Below, piece after piece: positions 52,736-64,000 of a DNA stretch of 64,000 nt. The position numbers and the translations under genes are program-made. The DNA comes from Lineus longissimus. Taxonomy: Eukaryota > Nemertea > Pilidiophora > Heteronemertea > Lineidae. Position 1 is the stretch's first letter. Every line of letters begins with the position of its first letter. Location: contig NC_088326.1 in NCBI RefSeq assembly GCF_910592395.1, positions 4,469,001 to 4,533,000 on the forward strand. Direction: 5' to 3'. A model generated the notes under the pieces. It worked only from the letters and a program-made list of their open reading frames with translations. It was not told the origin of the DNA and made no database searches.

Positions 52736-53358
52736 AAATCAAGCAACAATCAGTCAATAGTGACGACAGCAATTTAATAGGATCTCGATCATTTATATCA
52801 TAAAAGCTCACTATCGTCTCGATAATTAAGGTGCTATTAACACAAACGGGCGGTGCATTTCTGCTTTTATTTGATGCAAATCATGCTTTAATTGAAGATC
52901 CCTATTACCAGATGAACACAACGATATTTCGTTGAAAGACTCCATCAACACACTTTTTCCAACTTCACTGAATACATTTTCCTTTACCTGAGCAGGTCAG
53001 CTGATAATGGATTATTCAGGTTTCTGATTGGTCAGATAATTTCATTGGCAGTTATGTGTTCTAAATACCTAAAATGCACACGTATCTCCTTTCGTGGTGT
53101 CTATATCTCGATTATAATCTGCGCTGCGTTTTATCATTAGTGAATAAGATATGACGTTGACATATGGCATTCATGGCTGACGTGCTGTGCAAAAGTCCAG
53201 TCTAGTTCAAGTTGCCATTGTTTCATTTAAATTATTAAATGATGATTGTTTTCGGTCGATGGCACGTGCACATACCTTTTCCGAGCAATTATTTCAATTT
53301 TTTTAGAAAACTTAGTTTCTTAAACAAGATTTAGAGCGACAACTCGATCAAAAACGTG

Positions 53359-53529
53359 ATACAGTGGAACCTCCCTTAGTTGACACCTCTCTATTAAGGG
53401 CACAAATATTGGTCCGGATTTGGTTGTTTCCTATCTACTGGATAGGACCTCTCTAATCTGGGCACCGCTCTTTTAAGGACAGTACTTGTCAGTCCTTAGG
53501 GTGTCCTCAATAGAGAGGTTATACTGTAG
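53359..53529. mobile_element. Mariner-like MITE, copy B counterpart of 41978
   Basis: Ends ACAGTGGAACCTCCCTTAGT and GAGAGGTTATACTGT with TA flanks. Confidence 0.75.
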
Positions 53530-53819
53530 TTCTCACAATCTAATGACACATCTAGCTGAAGCGGTATAGCGATGTTGACGTGTAGCTATCCGGAAAGAAG
53601 GGGTCTTGACAGGCTACCCTGCGAGTCCTTGCCAGATCACGCTATTACTGGCATATATCGGAAAGTGAACGTTAGGACTATTGATATCAGCATTTACGAG
53701 CCCAAGAACAATATTTCTACAGAACTCAGCTGTGCCTCGTTATGTTTTTCGATCGACTGCCTGGCATTCGTATTTGAGTCATTAAGTTATATTTGTTGGC
53801 ACAACGTCTGGAGGTCGAT

Positions 53820-53966
53820 ATGTCGGAAAAAGAAATGGCGTCCGCTGTTGCAAGACAGCCAGTTAGTGGCCAAGAAGGTGTGTTGCAATCTGAAGGTGAC
53901 CAGCAGGGGCAGAAGCTCGCTACCTCACTCACCAGTGTGGTGATTCAAGTTGTATCAACACTCTGA
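53820..53966 (+). CDS. Small 48-residue frame in duplication copy B (uncertain)
   Basis: ATG 53820 opens a Gln/Ser/Glu-rich frame (start MSEKEMASAVARQP) ending TGA 53964-53966. In copy A the same frame is cut by TAA after about 17 codons. A longer overlapping frame (53572-53943) is conserved in both copies and may equally be meaningless. No family recognised; it could be a first exon of the duplicated gene or chance. Confidence 0.2.
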   Translation: MSEKEMASAVARQPVSGQEGVLQSEGDQQGQKLATSLTSVVIQVVSTL

Positions 53967-54703
53967 GGAAAAGTTGTCTCGCTCCAAGCAGACGATGTTT
54001 TCAATTCAAACTATATTCAATTGCGGCTCGTCAGTAAAGTCAAGAGCCACTAAGTCTGATTATCAACTTGTTCATCATGCTGTGGAGAGGTGGCGGGCAC
54101 GAGTTTGAAGGCAATTACATTGTATTGCATCGTATATTTTTAGTTTTTGTACACACTAGGTAGATGTTTGAGTTGCTGTTTTTCATTATCATCGTAATTT
54201 GGTGATGAACCGCTTTAAATTCCAACATAATCGTCTGTATCGTATGAAAAATGTTCATTGAGCAGTTCGGTTCATTATCGCTATGTTGCACTGCTTTGAA
54301 GGGACAATATAGGCAGCAGCTAGGCAGGAAATATGGCCAAAACCAATGGGCATTGTTCTTCGGATTCACGAAGAACATACATCAACGACAATTTCATTCT
54401 TCATCCTTTGCTGAAATTGCATCCAATTAAGATTAGTTTTTCAATGATAGGAATTACCTGAGTACATCTTCGTCTGTAATGATCATAATTATCGCAAGTG
54501 AACTTCCACCCAACATGCACTCCAATACGACTTTTGTGAAAGGTTTTGTCACTGTGAGCAAAATGGTGAGTGACTTTCCGAAAATTTGACAAAAATGTGC
54601 TTTGTATTTGTAGACAGACGAGAAAGTATAACCAGAGTTTTTCAACTATTTATTTGGAAGACTCTGCATTTCGGAATCTGCCATGGCATTCTATAGGACC
54701 TTT

Positions 54704-54795
54704 TTACCAAACCAAACCAAACCAAACCAAACCAAACCAAACCAAACCAAACCAGACCAGACCAGACCAGACCAGACCAGACCAGACCGGATCAG
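54704..54795. repeat. (ACCAA)n/(ACCAG)n pentanucleotide microsatellite
   Basis: About nine accaa units are followed by about eight accag units, a sharp switch from one variant to the other. Confidence 0.9.
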
Positions 54796-55754
54796 ATCAC
54801 ATCGCTACTGACGTCATAAATGATTCGTAATGACGTACATGTACGTATGTATGTGTCCATCCAGAGTCGTTCAAATTCATTGAAAGACTCTGGCACATCG
54901 AACCAGAACAGACCAGATCACATCAATTCGCGTTAAGACGGCATATCAATGTAGACCAATTCGGATTGATCTAGATGGGTTTGGTCCCGTGTAAACGGCC
55001 CTTATGACAACATCTCTCATGAATGTGTTCCATCGTAAGTTTCAGCGGAGAAAATCATGAACTCATCGTTATAGTGGTTTCATAATTTTCCTTAGTACAT
55101 GAAATGTGAAAGTTACCTTGAAAATGAAGAGTTCATGATCATTAATTTTCATTTCACTCGACAAATCGGTAACCTCGACAATCGTTGTAACAATTCCTGG
55201 CACCTGGCATTGACTGGTGGTCCAGGAAAATGGAAATGCAGTTTGTATGCACAGTGCTGCAATGCATTTATTGTGCATACGAATCGCTAGAAGTTGGTAT
55301 CTCTTGTATTTATTATCTGTCGATACAGGAGCAGATTTATATTTTGCACGTATTCATGTGATTAGAAATTTTCAATTCAAATACAAATAATAGGTTTTTA
55401 ACGAACGGTGTAGGCTTACCTCACAATACAAACAATTCGGCTTTTTTTTTGAATTTTGAAGAGAGGTCGCGTTGCTGTTCATACATGAAGGTTTATTGAG
55501 ATTTTTTAGACAAAATCACTTTGAAAAGTATCGTCTGCTTGTGTGGAACAACGCACCCAACTCAGGCTCGGGGGTGGAATGGAGGGGGGAGGGTTTCTAT
55601 TGCAGCAATGACCAGGCTAGCAACGCTAAACCAAAAGTATGTCGATTTCAGGCAACATCGGAAATTGGAGCCTGGTATGGATTATTTCCCTGCGTTAAGT
55701 TACTTTTCGGGGTCATTTTAGCAGAAAGTTGCCCAGAGTTCACTACGGCCGAGT

Positions 55755-55911
55755 GGAACCTCCCTTTTCAATTAACATGATTAAGAGAAACCTCTCTATC
55801 AAGGACAGTAGTTTTGGTCCCTAATCAGTTGGTTTCTTTTAATTCGACTTCTCTAATCGGGACACCTCTGTATTAAGGATAGCATTGTCCTTGACAGAGA
55901 GGCTCGACTGT
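55755..55911. mobile_element. Mariner-like MITE, copy B counterpart of 43830
   Basis: Same family, with 'ggaacctcccttttcaatta' and 'gacagagaggctcgactgta' ends and an internal deletion. Confidence 0.6.
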
Positions 55912-56107
55912 AATAACATTTGCGCATTTTGTCGCTACAAAGGACATAATAGGTACGTGTACACAGCACGTTGTTTATTCTCTGGTAAAGTATTCAGCAT
56001 CATACTCGAACCACGCATTTCAGAATATTGCATCATGATAGATATGAAGCCTCAAGTTCTAATTAATTATATTTGTACTGCATTTTATGCTCTTGCTTTC
56101 TCTGTTA

Positions 56108-57075
56108 GGCTGTACGACGGGTGATTTGAATGAAATTATGGATTTTCACATGCTGATGCCAGATTTGAAGCTGATGGCTTCGGAAACAAGTGATGCAGAA
56201 TGGCGACTAATGCATGTGACAAAAAGAGAGTTTGTCGGCGTCTTTTATGAACACAAATTTCGATTATCTTACATTATGCGACATGTCTTTAAGCTGAAAC
56301 TTCAAAATAATGAAGGATGTCCACATGGTTTTTTGTTATGGAATGCCGGAGAACGCGAGTGGGTCCTTTATTCCACACTAGGTACGCCAGTTGCAAGTGT
56401 CGCCGGTAGATTCTGCCCTGGCCGGCCTTGCAGAAATCACGAACCAGATTCATCTTTTAGCAATTCTATATTCTTGGAAAGTTTAGAGTCGAAAGAAGGT
56501 ATGCTATTAGCGACATTCATGAATAAGGTTGGTGAAAGTACAATTTACTGTACTGTAGTGAGTTACAGGTTCATTAGAGTCGGGAATCAGCTTATTCACA
56601 CGCGATTACAAACAGTCATTAAGAAAAGAATTTACAATTCGCCGTCGAAAGAAAGCCAACATTGGGTGAACTTGCTCATCACGCCACACAATGCGGGCAT
56701 CCTTCTTGCTCTCCAAATGAGAATCGATGGGTACAAATATACAGTTGATTTTTATCTTCTACGAAAATCGGCGGGCTTTCTCAAGGAGGAACTAAATGAG
56801 ACCTCGTTCCCAGCATTATTTACTATTTATTATATACCCAAGGTCGTTATGAAAATGTCATGTGTAGGATGATTTTAACGATGATGCCTTGTAAACATCT
56901 TGGTATAATTTAATGTTCCGATAAGCTGAAACAGGAGTCTCATACTAAAACAGCACAAGTTCTTCATGACTCTGATAAATTTTGCTGCGGACCAAATTGG
57001 GAATGTTATCATGAAGTATGCTCTAGTTGGAACCTCTTCCGCTCAGCTTTATCGCATTGTCTCCGAGATCTATTG
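56108..57075 (+). pseudogene. Damaged duplicate of the 45870 gene (copy B)
   Basis: After the same acceptor-like tract (ctttctctgttag ends at 56108) the frame follows copy A closely for about 240 residues, with a short deletion after the HVFKLK segment. It then shifts frame near 56815-56830 and stops at 56872. The remaining sequence up to the equivalent of copy A's stop (about 57075) is recognisable but contains further deletions. It is therefore probably non-functional or 3'-truncated. Confidence 0.7.
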
Positions 57076-57222
57076 AATGGAATTCGGGAGGCAGTGGAGA
57101 CCAATTCATCAGTTGGTGCACTGGATGGTCCCGAGCCGGGATTCCAGCTGATTCTTTTTTCACAGAATCCAGCTAAACTGCTGAATGAACCGAAAATCTA
57201 TCACCAAAGCCCCATACCAAGG

Positions 57223-58808
57223 AGAAGGCTTATACCTTGGCTGGGCAGTTATAAAGTTGTCTCACCTTGCTCCTGCACCTATAAAATGATGAAGGCCTCT
57301 AATCATTCCGATCAGAGAGTGTCCATTGATTTCACTTTAACTTATCTAAACTTTTAACAAGACAAACAACATGGAACAAATAAAAATCATTTCGTCTACA
57401 CATTGGGAAGGGTAAAGTAGGTGAATCGATTCATGCTCCAGTCAATCTAACATGTCTAAAACGGATTCCATGGATGGTACAATGATGTGCCAATGGTAGA
57501 TACGAATAATGTCGTTCCATCCATGGATCTATAATAAAGAGTCATCATCGACCCATGGATGGACACTTTTGCCGTGCTGAACACCAAGCTTCATACAATA
57601 TCCCATTCGGGGTTGCAACAAGAGCATTTTCGACTGCTAAACATTTGTATATGAATGAAATGAGGCAGCTTAGAAAAAAAAAACTGCCTTTATAAATCAG
57701 AGACCCGCCGACTGCGAGTTCGACTCGGTGACCCATTGGCCGCCAGCAGATCAGAGTCCCCAAAGCTACTAGACCACAGCGACTTAATGTTGTGAGGGTG
57801 CGACAAACAATGATATTACCTTCTTTACAAACACTCTTCCCCCCTTGACAAGTGATTCACCTTTCCTCCGACAAGGCGACCACGTCATAAAACTACAAAA
57901 GTGTTGTGCCTTCCTCATCCGAAGGTTAAAACCGGCGAAACCTTCATACCTCGCACAATGCATGGAACAATCGAAACGGGATCGTGTCCAATGTGGCGCT
58001 CCATACCGAAATAAATTGATATCGTCTTTGACTGCAACTGTAGTAAAAGTAATAGATACGTTTGGACAATTCGTCTCACAATATGTAAAGGCCATAAGAT
58101 TTGGATAGAAAATAAAAAAACAATGCTTAAAAAATCGAAAATATTTATTGCTTCGACAACTTGCAGAGCTGAATTCATCATTCATATCCATGATAGTTTC
58201 ACTCAATCCGTTATTCAGCCAACTGTAAAACGACCGGTATATCAATCACTATGCCCCTGAAGTTTAACTCTTTTAGCTGTGTGGTGATCTCGGTCTTGAC
58301 GGCACCGTTGCTAACTGTTGCGAACTGTTGCTACGCAGGGTGACGTCATCACCGGGTTTGGCGCATCCTCCTCATGTGACGTATGTCGATGAAGCCGACG
58401 TCTTCGGGCGACGTCGGGCGGTCACGGCAGGGGATTGTTGAAAAATGTATGTACGTTGTTGGAAGAAAAAGGCGGAAGGAGAGCGCACGAAATAAAAAAG
58501 AGAGACACCGTATTTGAGCCGTTTTATGGCATTTATTACAAGAAGAGGAGCGGAAGATTATTACACTGGTGTGCAGCGGTAAGGGATTGAATCTGCGTGA
58601 ATAATTGTAAGTTAAAACCCCCAAAAAGTTAGAATTCGCCCGTGAGTTGAGCGAACAAAGTCGGAGCGCACTGACACTGTGCCGAGTCATTTGAGAAGAA
58701 GGTTGAAGTCGGTGATTCCCCGTTTTGATAAATTTTAAATAGTGTTTTATACGCTTTGTGAGGCGCACTAAAGTACACGCTTTGTAGTACATCACGATTT
58801 TTAGAAAT
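57223..58808. other. Intergenic and presumed 5' region of the Gypsy element
   Basis: A tRNA-like minus-strand segment at about 57700-57784 (GAGTCGAACTCGC resembles a B-box) may be a SINE remnant. Frames at 57784-58245 lack supporting features. The 5' LTR of the following Gypsy element should lie in roughly 58250-58700, but without the 3' LTR its limits cannot be set. Confidence 0.4.
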
Positions 58809-60029
58809 ATGGATACGATTGTTGAAATTGATGCTGACACGGGCCGTGAAAGTGGAGATTTCCAATGTGAAGGAGGGATGGAAGTCGGCCGGGGTTTTAG
58901 GCGGGAACATGTTCAAAGTCCCGGCGAAGAGACAACTGCTTCAAGCAGTGCACATCATATTAGTAATGATGGGTTTGCTAGGCCTAAACAAACCAGTGCC
59001 AGTAAGCCTACACGAGATAGTGTTCATTCGTTAGGCATGGGTGAACCAAGTGCAAGCAGGGCTTCTTTGAGTCACTCTTTTGAACATGATGCCGCCCTAG
59101 GCGTACAGGTACCAGATCAGATGTCTTCGTTTTTGGACTGCTTTGCTTCGTTGATGCAAAACTGATTAAAGCAGGAGCAGTCAAAACCGCCTACGTCTGC
59201 GAAGGTGCAGGCTCCAAAGAACTATGCGCCTAACCTTAACTTTAGAATTTGGTTAGAACGGTTCAATTCATATGCGGATCTGGCTAGAATCCCAACGTCA
59301 CAGAGACGGCAACAATTACTGTCCAGACTTGAACATCAGGCCTATGTGGCAGTAGCCAATCTTAATCTTAGTGAGGAGATTTCTTATAAGGATTTTACGT
59401 CAGCCCTAGAACGGAGGTTCCACAACACAACCAGGGATGATTACAAGCTACAGTTGAGAGCACGTCAACAGGGGTCGACAGAGTCACGGGAAAGCTATTC
59501 TGATGCATTGCAGGAGTTAGCACTAAATGCATATCCCAACGGAGGTTTTGAACTGCAACAAGAAATGGCTTTGGACCAGTTTTTAATGGGCGTGAAATTG
59601 TCCGAGGCATTAAAACAGCAGCTTTTAATGAGTTCGCCAAAGACACTAGAGGAAGCCATAAGAAAGGTGCGACAGTTGGAGGCAGCCCAGCTACTTTTGA
59701 TTCAGGGACACATCACACAGCACACAGCTCAAGAGAGACCAAGGCAAAGGATAGCAAGTGTCGCTTCAAGTTCACCACTAGTTCAGCCCCAATCTGAGAT
59801 GAACAGGGTGTTAGAACTTATTCAAAAGATGGAGACCCGAATTAGCTATTTGGAGAAACCTCGTTCACAGCGATACTCCAGGGATGGATCCGGAGACCAG
59901 GGTCTCTGCTGGCGGTGCAAGGAGGCCGGGCACAAATCCAGCCAGTGTCCCACTGTTGAGTGTTACAATTGTCACAGTTACGGGCACATCTCCAAGTCAT
60001 GCCCTAGGAGTTCGGAAAACCCAACGTGA
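58809..60029 (+). pseudogene. Ty3/Gypsy gag with one in-frame stop
   Basis: The frame starts at ATG 58809, meets a TGA at 59163-59165, and continues in the same frame to 60029. The second part has the retrotransposon gag capsid region (NFRIWLERFNSYADLARI, then the LQLRARQQG...SYSDALQELA pattern). Two CCHC zinc knuckles follow (CWRCKEAGHKSSQC and CYNCHSYGHISKSC) for RNA binding. The N-terminal part is acidic and Ser-rich. The single stop could be a mutation or, less likely, a suppressible codon. The gag end overlaps the pol frame, which lies in +1. Confidence 0.8.
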
Positions 60030-61686
60030 GGTCGTCAAGGGGCGGACGGACCTCAAACCAGCAGTAGCTTCAGTTGAAGATTGTGGCCAAGTTGACAGCT
60101 TGATTGATCAGGATTTCTATGACCCTGCTTTAGATCGCATAGAAATAGGCTCTGCTTTAGGTATGCCACTGCCAACTTTGCCACACTATTTTAAGAAGGG
60201 GAAGGGAGAGGATAACTTGACACCTCAACCACTCCTTGCTAGTCATGTTAACAACACGGTGCAGAAAAACATTCTTTATAATCCAGTGAGGAAGAGTGAC
60301 TTGCCTGCAGTTATGGAGACATCTGAACAGAGAGTGGACCAGGCTAGGAGTACTGCCTTAGTTACTACTCATGAGGAAACTACTTGTCCAGCCTTGGATA
60401 TGTCAAACAAGCGTAAGCATATGGAAGTGAGTCAGTCAACACTTAACCCGGTTGCCAAAGTCTTTAAACCAGCGTCGAAATTGAGTTGTGGTAAAATTCC
60501 TTTGTCAATTGGTCACATCAAGTTTAAAGATACCAGTTTGTATGTCAGTGGAGAAGTCGTGGGGGTGCCCACAAATATTCTTCTCGACACTGGGGCAGGA
60601 CTTACCTTGGTTAGTAACAGCCTGTGGAAGCAATCAAAGGAAACAGATGGAAAGGAACTGAAGAAGGTCGATGGGTGTTTACAATCTGCCACTGGAGATG
60701 AACTGAAGATATTAGGCATGGTTGACATAACCTTCCAACTTGGATCCTTGGAATTTGAACATCCGACAGTGGTTGTGGAGAATCTGACTCATGACTGCCT
60801 CTTAGGGAGCGATTTCTTTACAACCAATGATTGTGCAATCGATTATAAAACAGCGACGCTGAGGATTGGTAAGAAGGAAGTACCACTCCGGAATCACCGT
60901 GAGGAGCCAAAGGTCTGCCGTGTTGTTCTGGGAAAACGAGTAACTATTCCTGCCAATACGGAGATGATTATTCCGGGGAAACTAGCCAAATCACCATCAA
61001 AAAGTCATTTGGTACCAGGACTAGTTGAAACAGGATATAACCAGCAAAGATTCACAACAGGAAGATCTCTTGCGTCTTCGGACCATGGGAAGGTGCCAGT
61101 GAGAGTAGCCAATTTCTCGGACAAGCCAGTGACAATACAGTCAAATCGAACAATTGGATGGTTTCATCCAGTGGAGGAGATCAGTGCTGCTGAGGGACTG
61201 GAGCAGTATCGGCGAAAGGATCTGGACTTCAAGCCACCGAAGAAAACGAAACGATCAAGACGCCAGAAAAAACCAGAGAGTATTTCACTGGAAACTAAAG
61301 TGCCTGTCAGTGAGCAGAAAAAGCCACAGGTTAACATTGCGAACATTAAGACGGTGGATAACTCTGAGTCTGACAATAATTGCAAGGATAAGTCTTCAAT
61401 TTCCAGTGAAGTTCCTGCACAAGCCCGGTTAGAAAAGCTTCTGGAAAAACTGGAGATAAAGGATCTTGACATAACCGTGGAACAAAGAGAAGTAGTGACA
61501 GATCTTATCGCAAGACATCAATATGTTTTCTCTATGGGAGATTTCGACTTGGGAAAGACCACTGTCATACAGCATACCATCGACACAGGAGATGCGGTGC
61601 CGATCAAGCAGCGAGCAAGACGTGAACCTCCACATAAGGAACACTTTGTTAAGGACACAGTCAAGGAACTATTCAATCGAGACCTG
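59884..61686 (+). pseudogene. Ty3/Gypsy pol, truncated by a Harbinger insertion
   Basis: The pol frame overlaps the end of gag in the +1 frame, so it is probably reached by frameshifting rather than by ATG 59884. After a linker comes an aspartic protease (ILLDTGAGLTLVS, then LLGSDFF), a spacer, and the reverse-transcriptase entry (HTIDTGDAVPIKQRARREPP to KELFNRDL). At 61687 coding stops abruptly at the Harbinger end; the apparent last residues to 61731 are transposon sequence. The RT catalytic core, RNase H and integrase would have to lie beyond the transposon, outside the window. Confidence 0.85.
61684..61686. repeat. CTG target site of the Harbinger element
   Basis: CTG, a codon of the interrupted reverse-transcriptase frame, directly precedes GGGCCGGTTGCAC. 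CWG three-base duplications are typical of PIF/Harbinger. The second copy would be past the window end. Confidence 0.55.
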
Positions 61687-61876
61687 GGGCCGGTTGCACA
61701 AAAGAAAAAAATAGTTAAAAATCACTGTTAGTTTATCTTGGCGTTAACTTAACTCCAAAAAGTTAATTTGGGTTGCAAGAAAGAAAATTATTTAAAAGTA
61801 GCGTTAAGTTAACGCTAACTTTAACTGACCTCCTAACCCCAAGATAAATCCCTATTTTGGAGTTAGTTGAAACAAA

Positions 61877-63488
61877 ATGGTGGACAATCAGGCCCTGTTT
61901 GTGGCTTTCCAGCCATTTTTTCAAGCTCCACGGCATTTTAGAGAAAGAATCAACCACTTGGAGTTCTTCAATGACAAAAAACTTTTTAAAAGATACCGTT
62001 TTTGCAGAGAAACCATTGTTTTGATAGTTGATATGCTCAGGGAGGACATTGAAAGTGCGACCAACAGAAGCCATGCAATTTCGCCTGAGGTGCAAGTCTT
62101 GATTGCTCTCCGTTATTTTGCATCTGGAGCTTTCTTTGAAGTTATTGGGGACACTTTCGGTGTAGACAAAGCTAGTGTAAGTCGTGTGGTGCACAGGGTG
62201 GCTGGCCTGTTAGATGCTGCACGGGACGATTTTATTGTGTGGCCCCAGTCGGTGGAGGAGAGGCGTCGAATTCAAGCTGGATTCTATGGGATCTCACATT
62301 TTCCCAAAGTATTGGGATGCATCGACGGCACGCACATCAGAATAATATGCCCCAGTGAGCCACGTCCTGATGCTGATCACATCCCAGAACCAGCCAATGC
62401 TGCTGAGAATGACCAGGAGATGCGAGATGACCAGATAGGCCTACATGCTCCTGATCCTGCACATGCACCTGCACTGCCCATGCCTGCAGATCGCGAAGGC
62501 GAAGCCATGGAAGAAGCAGAACAACCCGCGCAAGTTCCTCCAGCTCCAGCCTACGAAGCATCTTTTGTTAACAGGAAGGGATATCACTCCATCAACGTGC
62601 AAGCAGTGGTTGACGATAAGGGTAATTACTTTTATAATTATACCTGAAAACATGCTAAATACTAGGGCCAATATCCATGATATCACAACAAGCGCCACAT
62701 CCTCGACATCATGACATGCACCATGACTGACATGCCTTTTTTGGTAAACGAACGTTGACCAATTCCATGATTGCCTGACCAACAAAACATATGGAATGCC
62801 ATTTATGCAAAAATTATCTCTTGTACACTGTTGCTCATAAAGATAGAATACGCATAGTTTTTGTATTTTTTCATCGTTAATTGCATAGAAACTTGTTGAT
62901 GCTGAAATATGTTGAATATAATAAAATACGGAGTGGTCGTGTAATAATGATCAATAGCCCTCCTAACTAAAATGATACATTTCCTTTTCAGGAAAATTCA
63001 CCAATGTAGTTGCACGTTGGCCAGGGGCAACCCATGATGCCTTTATTTGGAGGAACAGTGACCTTAAAGAGCACCTGGAACTGACAAACCCCAGAGGTGA
63101 AGATGGACTGTTGCTAGGAGATAGTGGATACCCTTGTATGCCGTATCTCATCGTCCCGTACGGAGCACCCACAACAGAAGCCCAGCAGAGATTGAACACT
63201 TCGTTATGTGCCACAAGAGTGAGGATAGAACATGCCTTTGGAGTGTTAAAGAGGAGGTTCCATGTTCTCCATGGGGAGATTCGTATGCAGCCAGACCGTG
63301 TAGTTAAGATCATCTCTGCCTGTTTTGTCCTGCATAATATTGCAAAGATGAGAGGAGAACGTGACCCCCGGCCAGAAGACGACGACAGTGATGACGAAGA
63401 AGATGATGAAGATGATGATGAGGAGTATGCTGGCCCAAACTCTGGCAGTGTTTACAGGGACTACCTCGCCAATCGCTACTTTGCTTAA
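61877..63488 (+). CDS. PIF/Harbinger transposase (HARBI1-like), two exons, 413 residues
   Basis: Exons 61877-62621 and 62992-63488 join in phase 1 (donor gtaatt, acceptor ttttcag) to give 414 codons including TAA. Residues 85-108 form a helix-turn-helix (FFEVIGDTFGVDKASVSRVV). The DDE_Tnp_4 catalytic residues are Asp150 (GCIDGTHI), Asp292 (LLGDSGYP) and Glu328 (RIEHAFGVLK). Between ICPSE and EASFVNRKGYHSINVQ there is an acidic, Pro/Ala-rich insert of about 55 residues not usual in this family. The C-terminus is an Asp/Glu run. All key residues are present, so activity is plausible. It needs a Myb-like partner, apparently encoded at 63785 onward. Confidence 0.93.
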
Positions 63489-63784
63489 TTGACTGTGATC
63501 CACTGCAACCTGAGTGAGGGGATATATCAAAACAGTGGAAGCTACAGCCAGTGAATTTTCCAATTTCAAACTTAAAAACTATAACTTATGTATTGCATAA
63601 TCAACACTCGCGTAAGAAATATACCATAACATTTTCATCATGTCACTGACACTGTAGCTTCTAATTTTGATACATTCCCTTTGTGTTTTAAATAACTTGA
63701 TATTTACTATATATTTACTATTTAATATATTTAATATCTAAAAAATTCAAATCCTATAAACATAGATACTATTTACACATAAAT

Positions 63785-64000
63785 TTACAGTTCAATGCCC
63801 GACAGACCCAAGAACTCCTTTTCCTTCAGCAGAGCAATCTCCAGCTGTAGCTTTTCTATTCGAAGGCCAGCCTCTTTCTGAAGAACTTCCTGAGTACGTG
63901 TTGTGGCCTTCTGCGTAACAAGAGTTGCCTCAAGGACCTCAAGCTGCATGTTAAATACATCCTGCTGAGTCTTCTGTCGGCACATGGCGTCTGTCAGCAG
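63785..64000 (-). CDS. C-terminal part of Harbinger Myb/SANT-like accessory protein (partial)
   Basis: The minus-strand frame enters from beyond 64000 and ends at 63785. The visible 72 residues are a coiled-coil with LEVLEATLVTQKATTRTQEV and IEKLQLEIALLKEKEF, as at the C-terminus of the DNA-binding partner that accompanies Harbinger transposases. The SANT/Myb domain would be outside the window. Identification rests on position, orientation and coiled-coil character. Confidence 0.6.
   Translation of the reverse strand: MLTDAMCRQKTQQDVFNMQLEVLEATLVTQKATTRTQEVLQKEAGLRIEKLQLEIALLKEKEFLGLSGIEL

Larger units (their letters stand above)
48745..57222 (+). repeat. Segmental duplication, copy B
   Basis: Collinear with copy A (39420-47003) and in the same orientation. 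Private sequences are a solo LTR with a nested foldback element (49171-50753), a block containing a 28-bp minisatellite (about 51556-52850) and a pentanucleotide repeat (54704-54795). Confidence 0.85.
61687..64000 (+). mobile_element. PIF/Harbinger transposon, right end outside the window
   Basis: The left end GGGCCGGTTGC matches the MITE end GGCCCGGTTTC at 20496. The subterminal part (61725-61860) is rich in 'gcgttaacttaac' inverted motifs. A two-exon DDE transposase and the start of a minus-strand accessory gene follow, the normal convergent gene pair of this superfamily. Confidence 0.85.

Noticed and set aside
57784-58245. 153-residue minus-strand frame
   Set aside because: No recognisable domain, and competing frames on the other strand are equally long.

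Overview
The window is eukaryotic nuclear DNA from a large, repeat-rich animal genome. Spliced genes with GT-AG introns, a seven-transmembrane receptor, a CUB-type membrane protein, tRNA-derived SINEs, MITEs, LINE debris, a Ty3/Gypsy element and a PIF/Harbinger transposon all point to a metazoan. The repeat flavour suggests a marine invertebrate, perhaps a deuterostome such as an echinoderm or hemichordate, but I cannot fix the species from sequence alone.

Positions 1278-20325 (19,048 bp) are a complete Polinton/Maverick, a self-synthesising virus-like transposon. It starts AGTAGTATATGGGC and ends with the inverse, and a perfect 6-bp target duplication (AACAGA, 1272-1277 and 20326-20331) flanks it. 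From left to right it carries a divergent pair of unknown genes (3019-3369 minus, 3590-4252 plus), a four-exon gene (4546-6779), protein-primed DNA polymerase B (7046-10726), a packaging ATPase, two small virion-type or accessory proteins, a chromodomain integrase, a two-helix membrane protein, a penton-type minor capsid protein, a basic core-like protein, a double-jelly-roll major capsid protein and an adenain/Ulp1-type protease. Two promoter-driven genes with possible PC4-like domains follow. The block 11450-17775 is packed like a virus operon, with ATGA overlaps. The last two genes have their own CCAAT/TATA promoters, one of them also with CRE-like and E-box sites. I see no broken core gene apart from the unresolved join between the spliced gene and the polymerase, so the element looks young.

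From 20332 to about 24200 there is a Harbinger-like foldback MITE (CAG target duplication) and a 33-bp minisatellite of about 40 copies (22430-23757). A seven-exon gene at 24228-32569 encodes a 349-residue type I membrane protein: signal peptide, Cys-rich domain, CUB-like domain, Pro/Thr stalk, one transmembrane helix and a short tail. Its introns hold SINEs, MITEs and a direct repeat. A two-exon rhodopsin-class receptor lies on the minus strand at 35924-37915.

From about 39,420 to 57,220 there is a tandem segmental duplication (A about 39,420-47,000; B about 48,745-57,220). Each copy carries a version of an unrecognised gene, intact in A (45870-46863) and frameshifted in B. Each copy also has private insertions: a LINE RNase H fragment and a 1.7-kb segment in A, and a solo LTR containing a foldback element in B. 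A degraded LINE endonuclease lies between the copies.

The right end (58,809-64,000) holds a Ty3/Gypsy gag-pol element broken inside reverse transcriptase by a Harbinger transposon, whose two-exon transposase is intact and whose accessory gene runs off the window.
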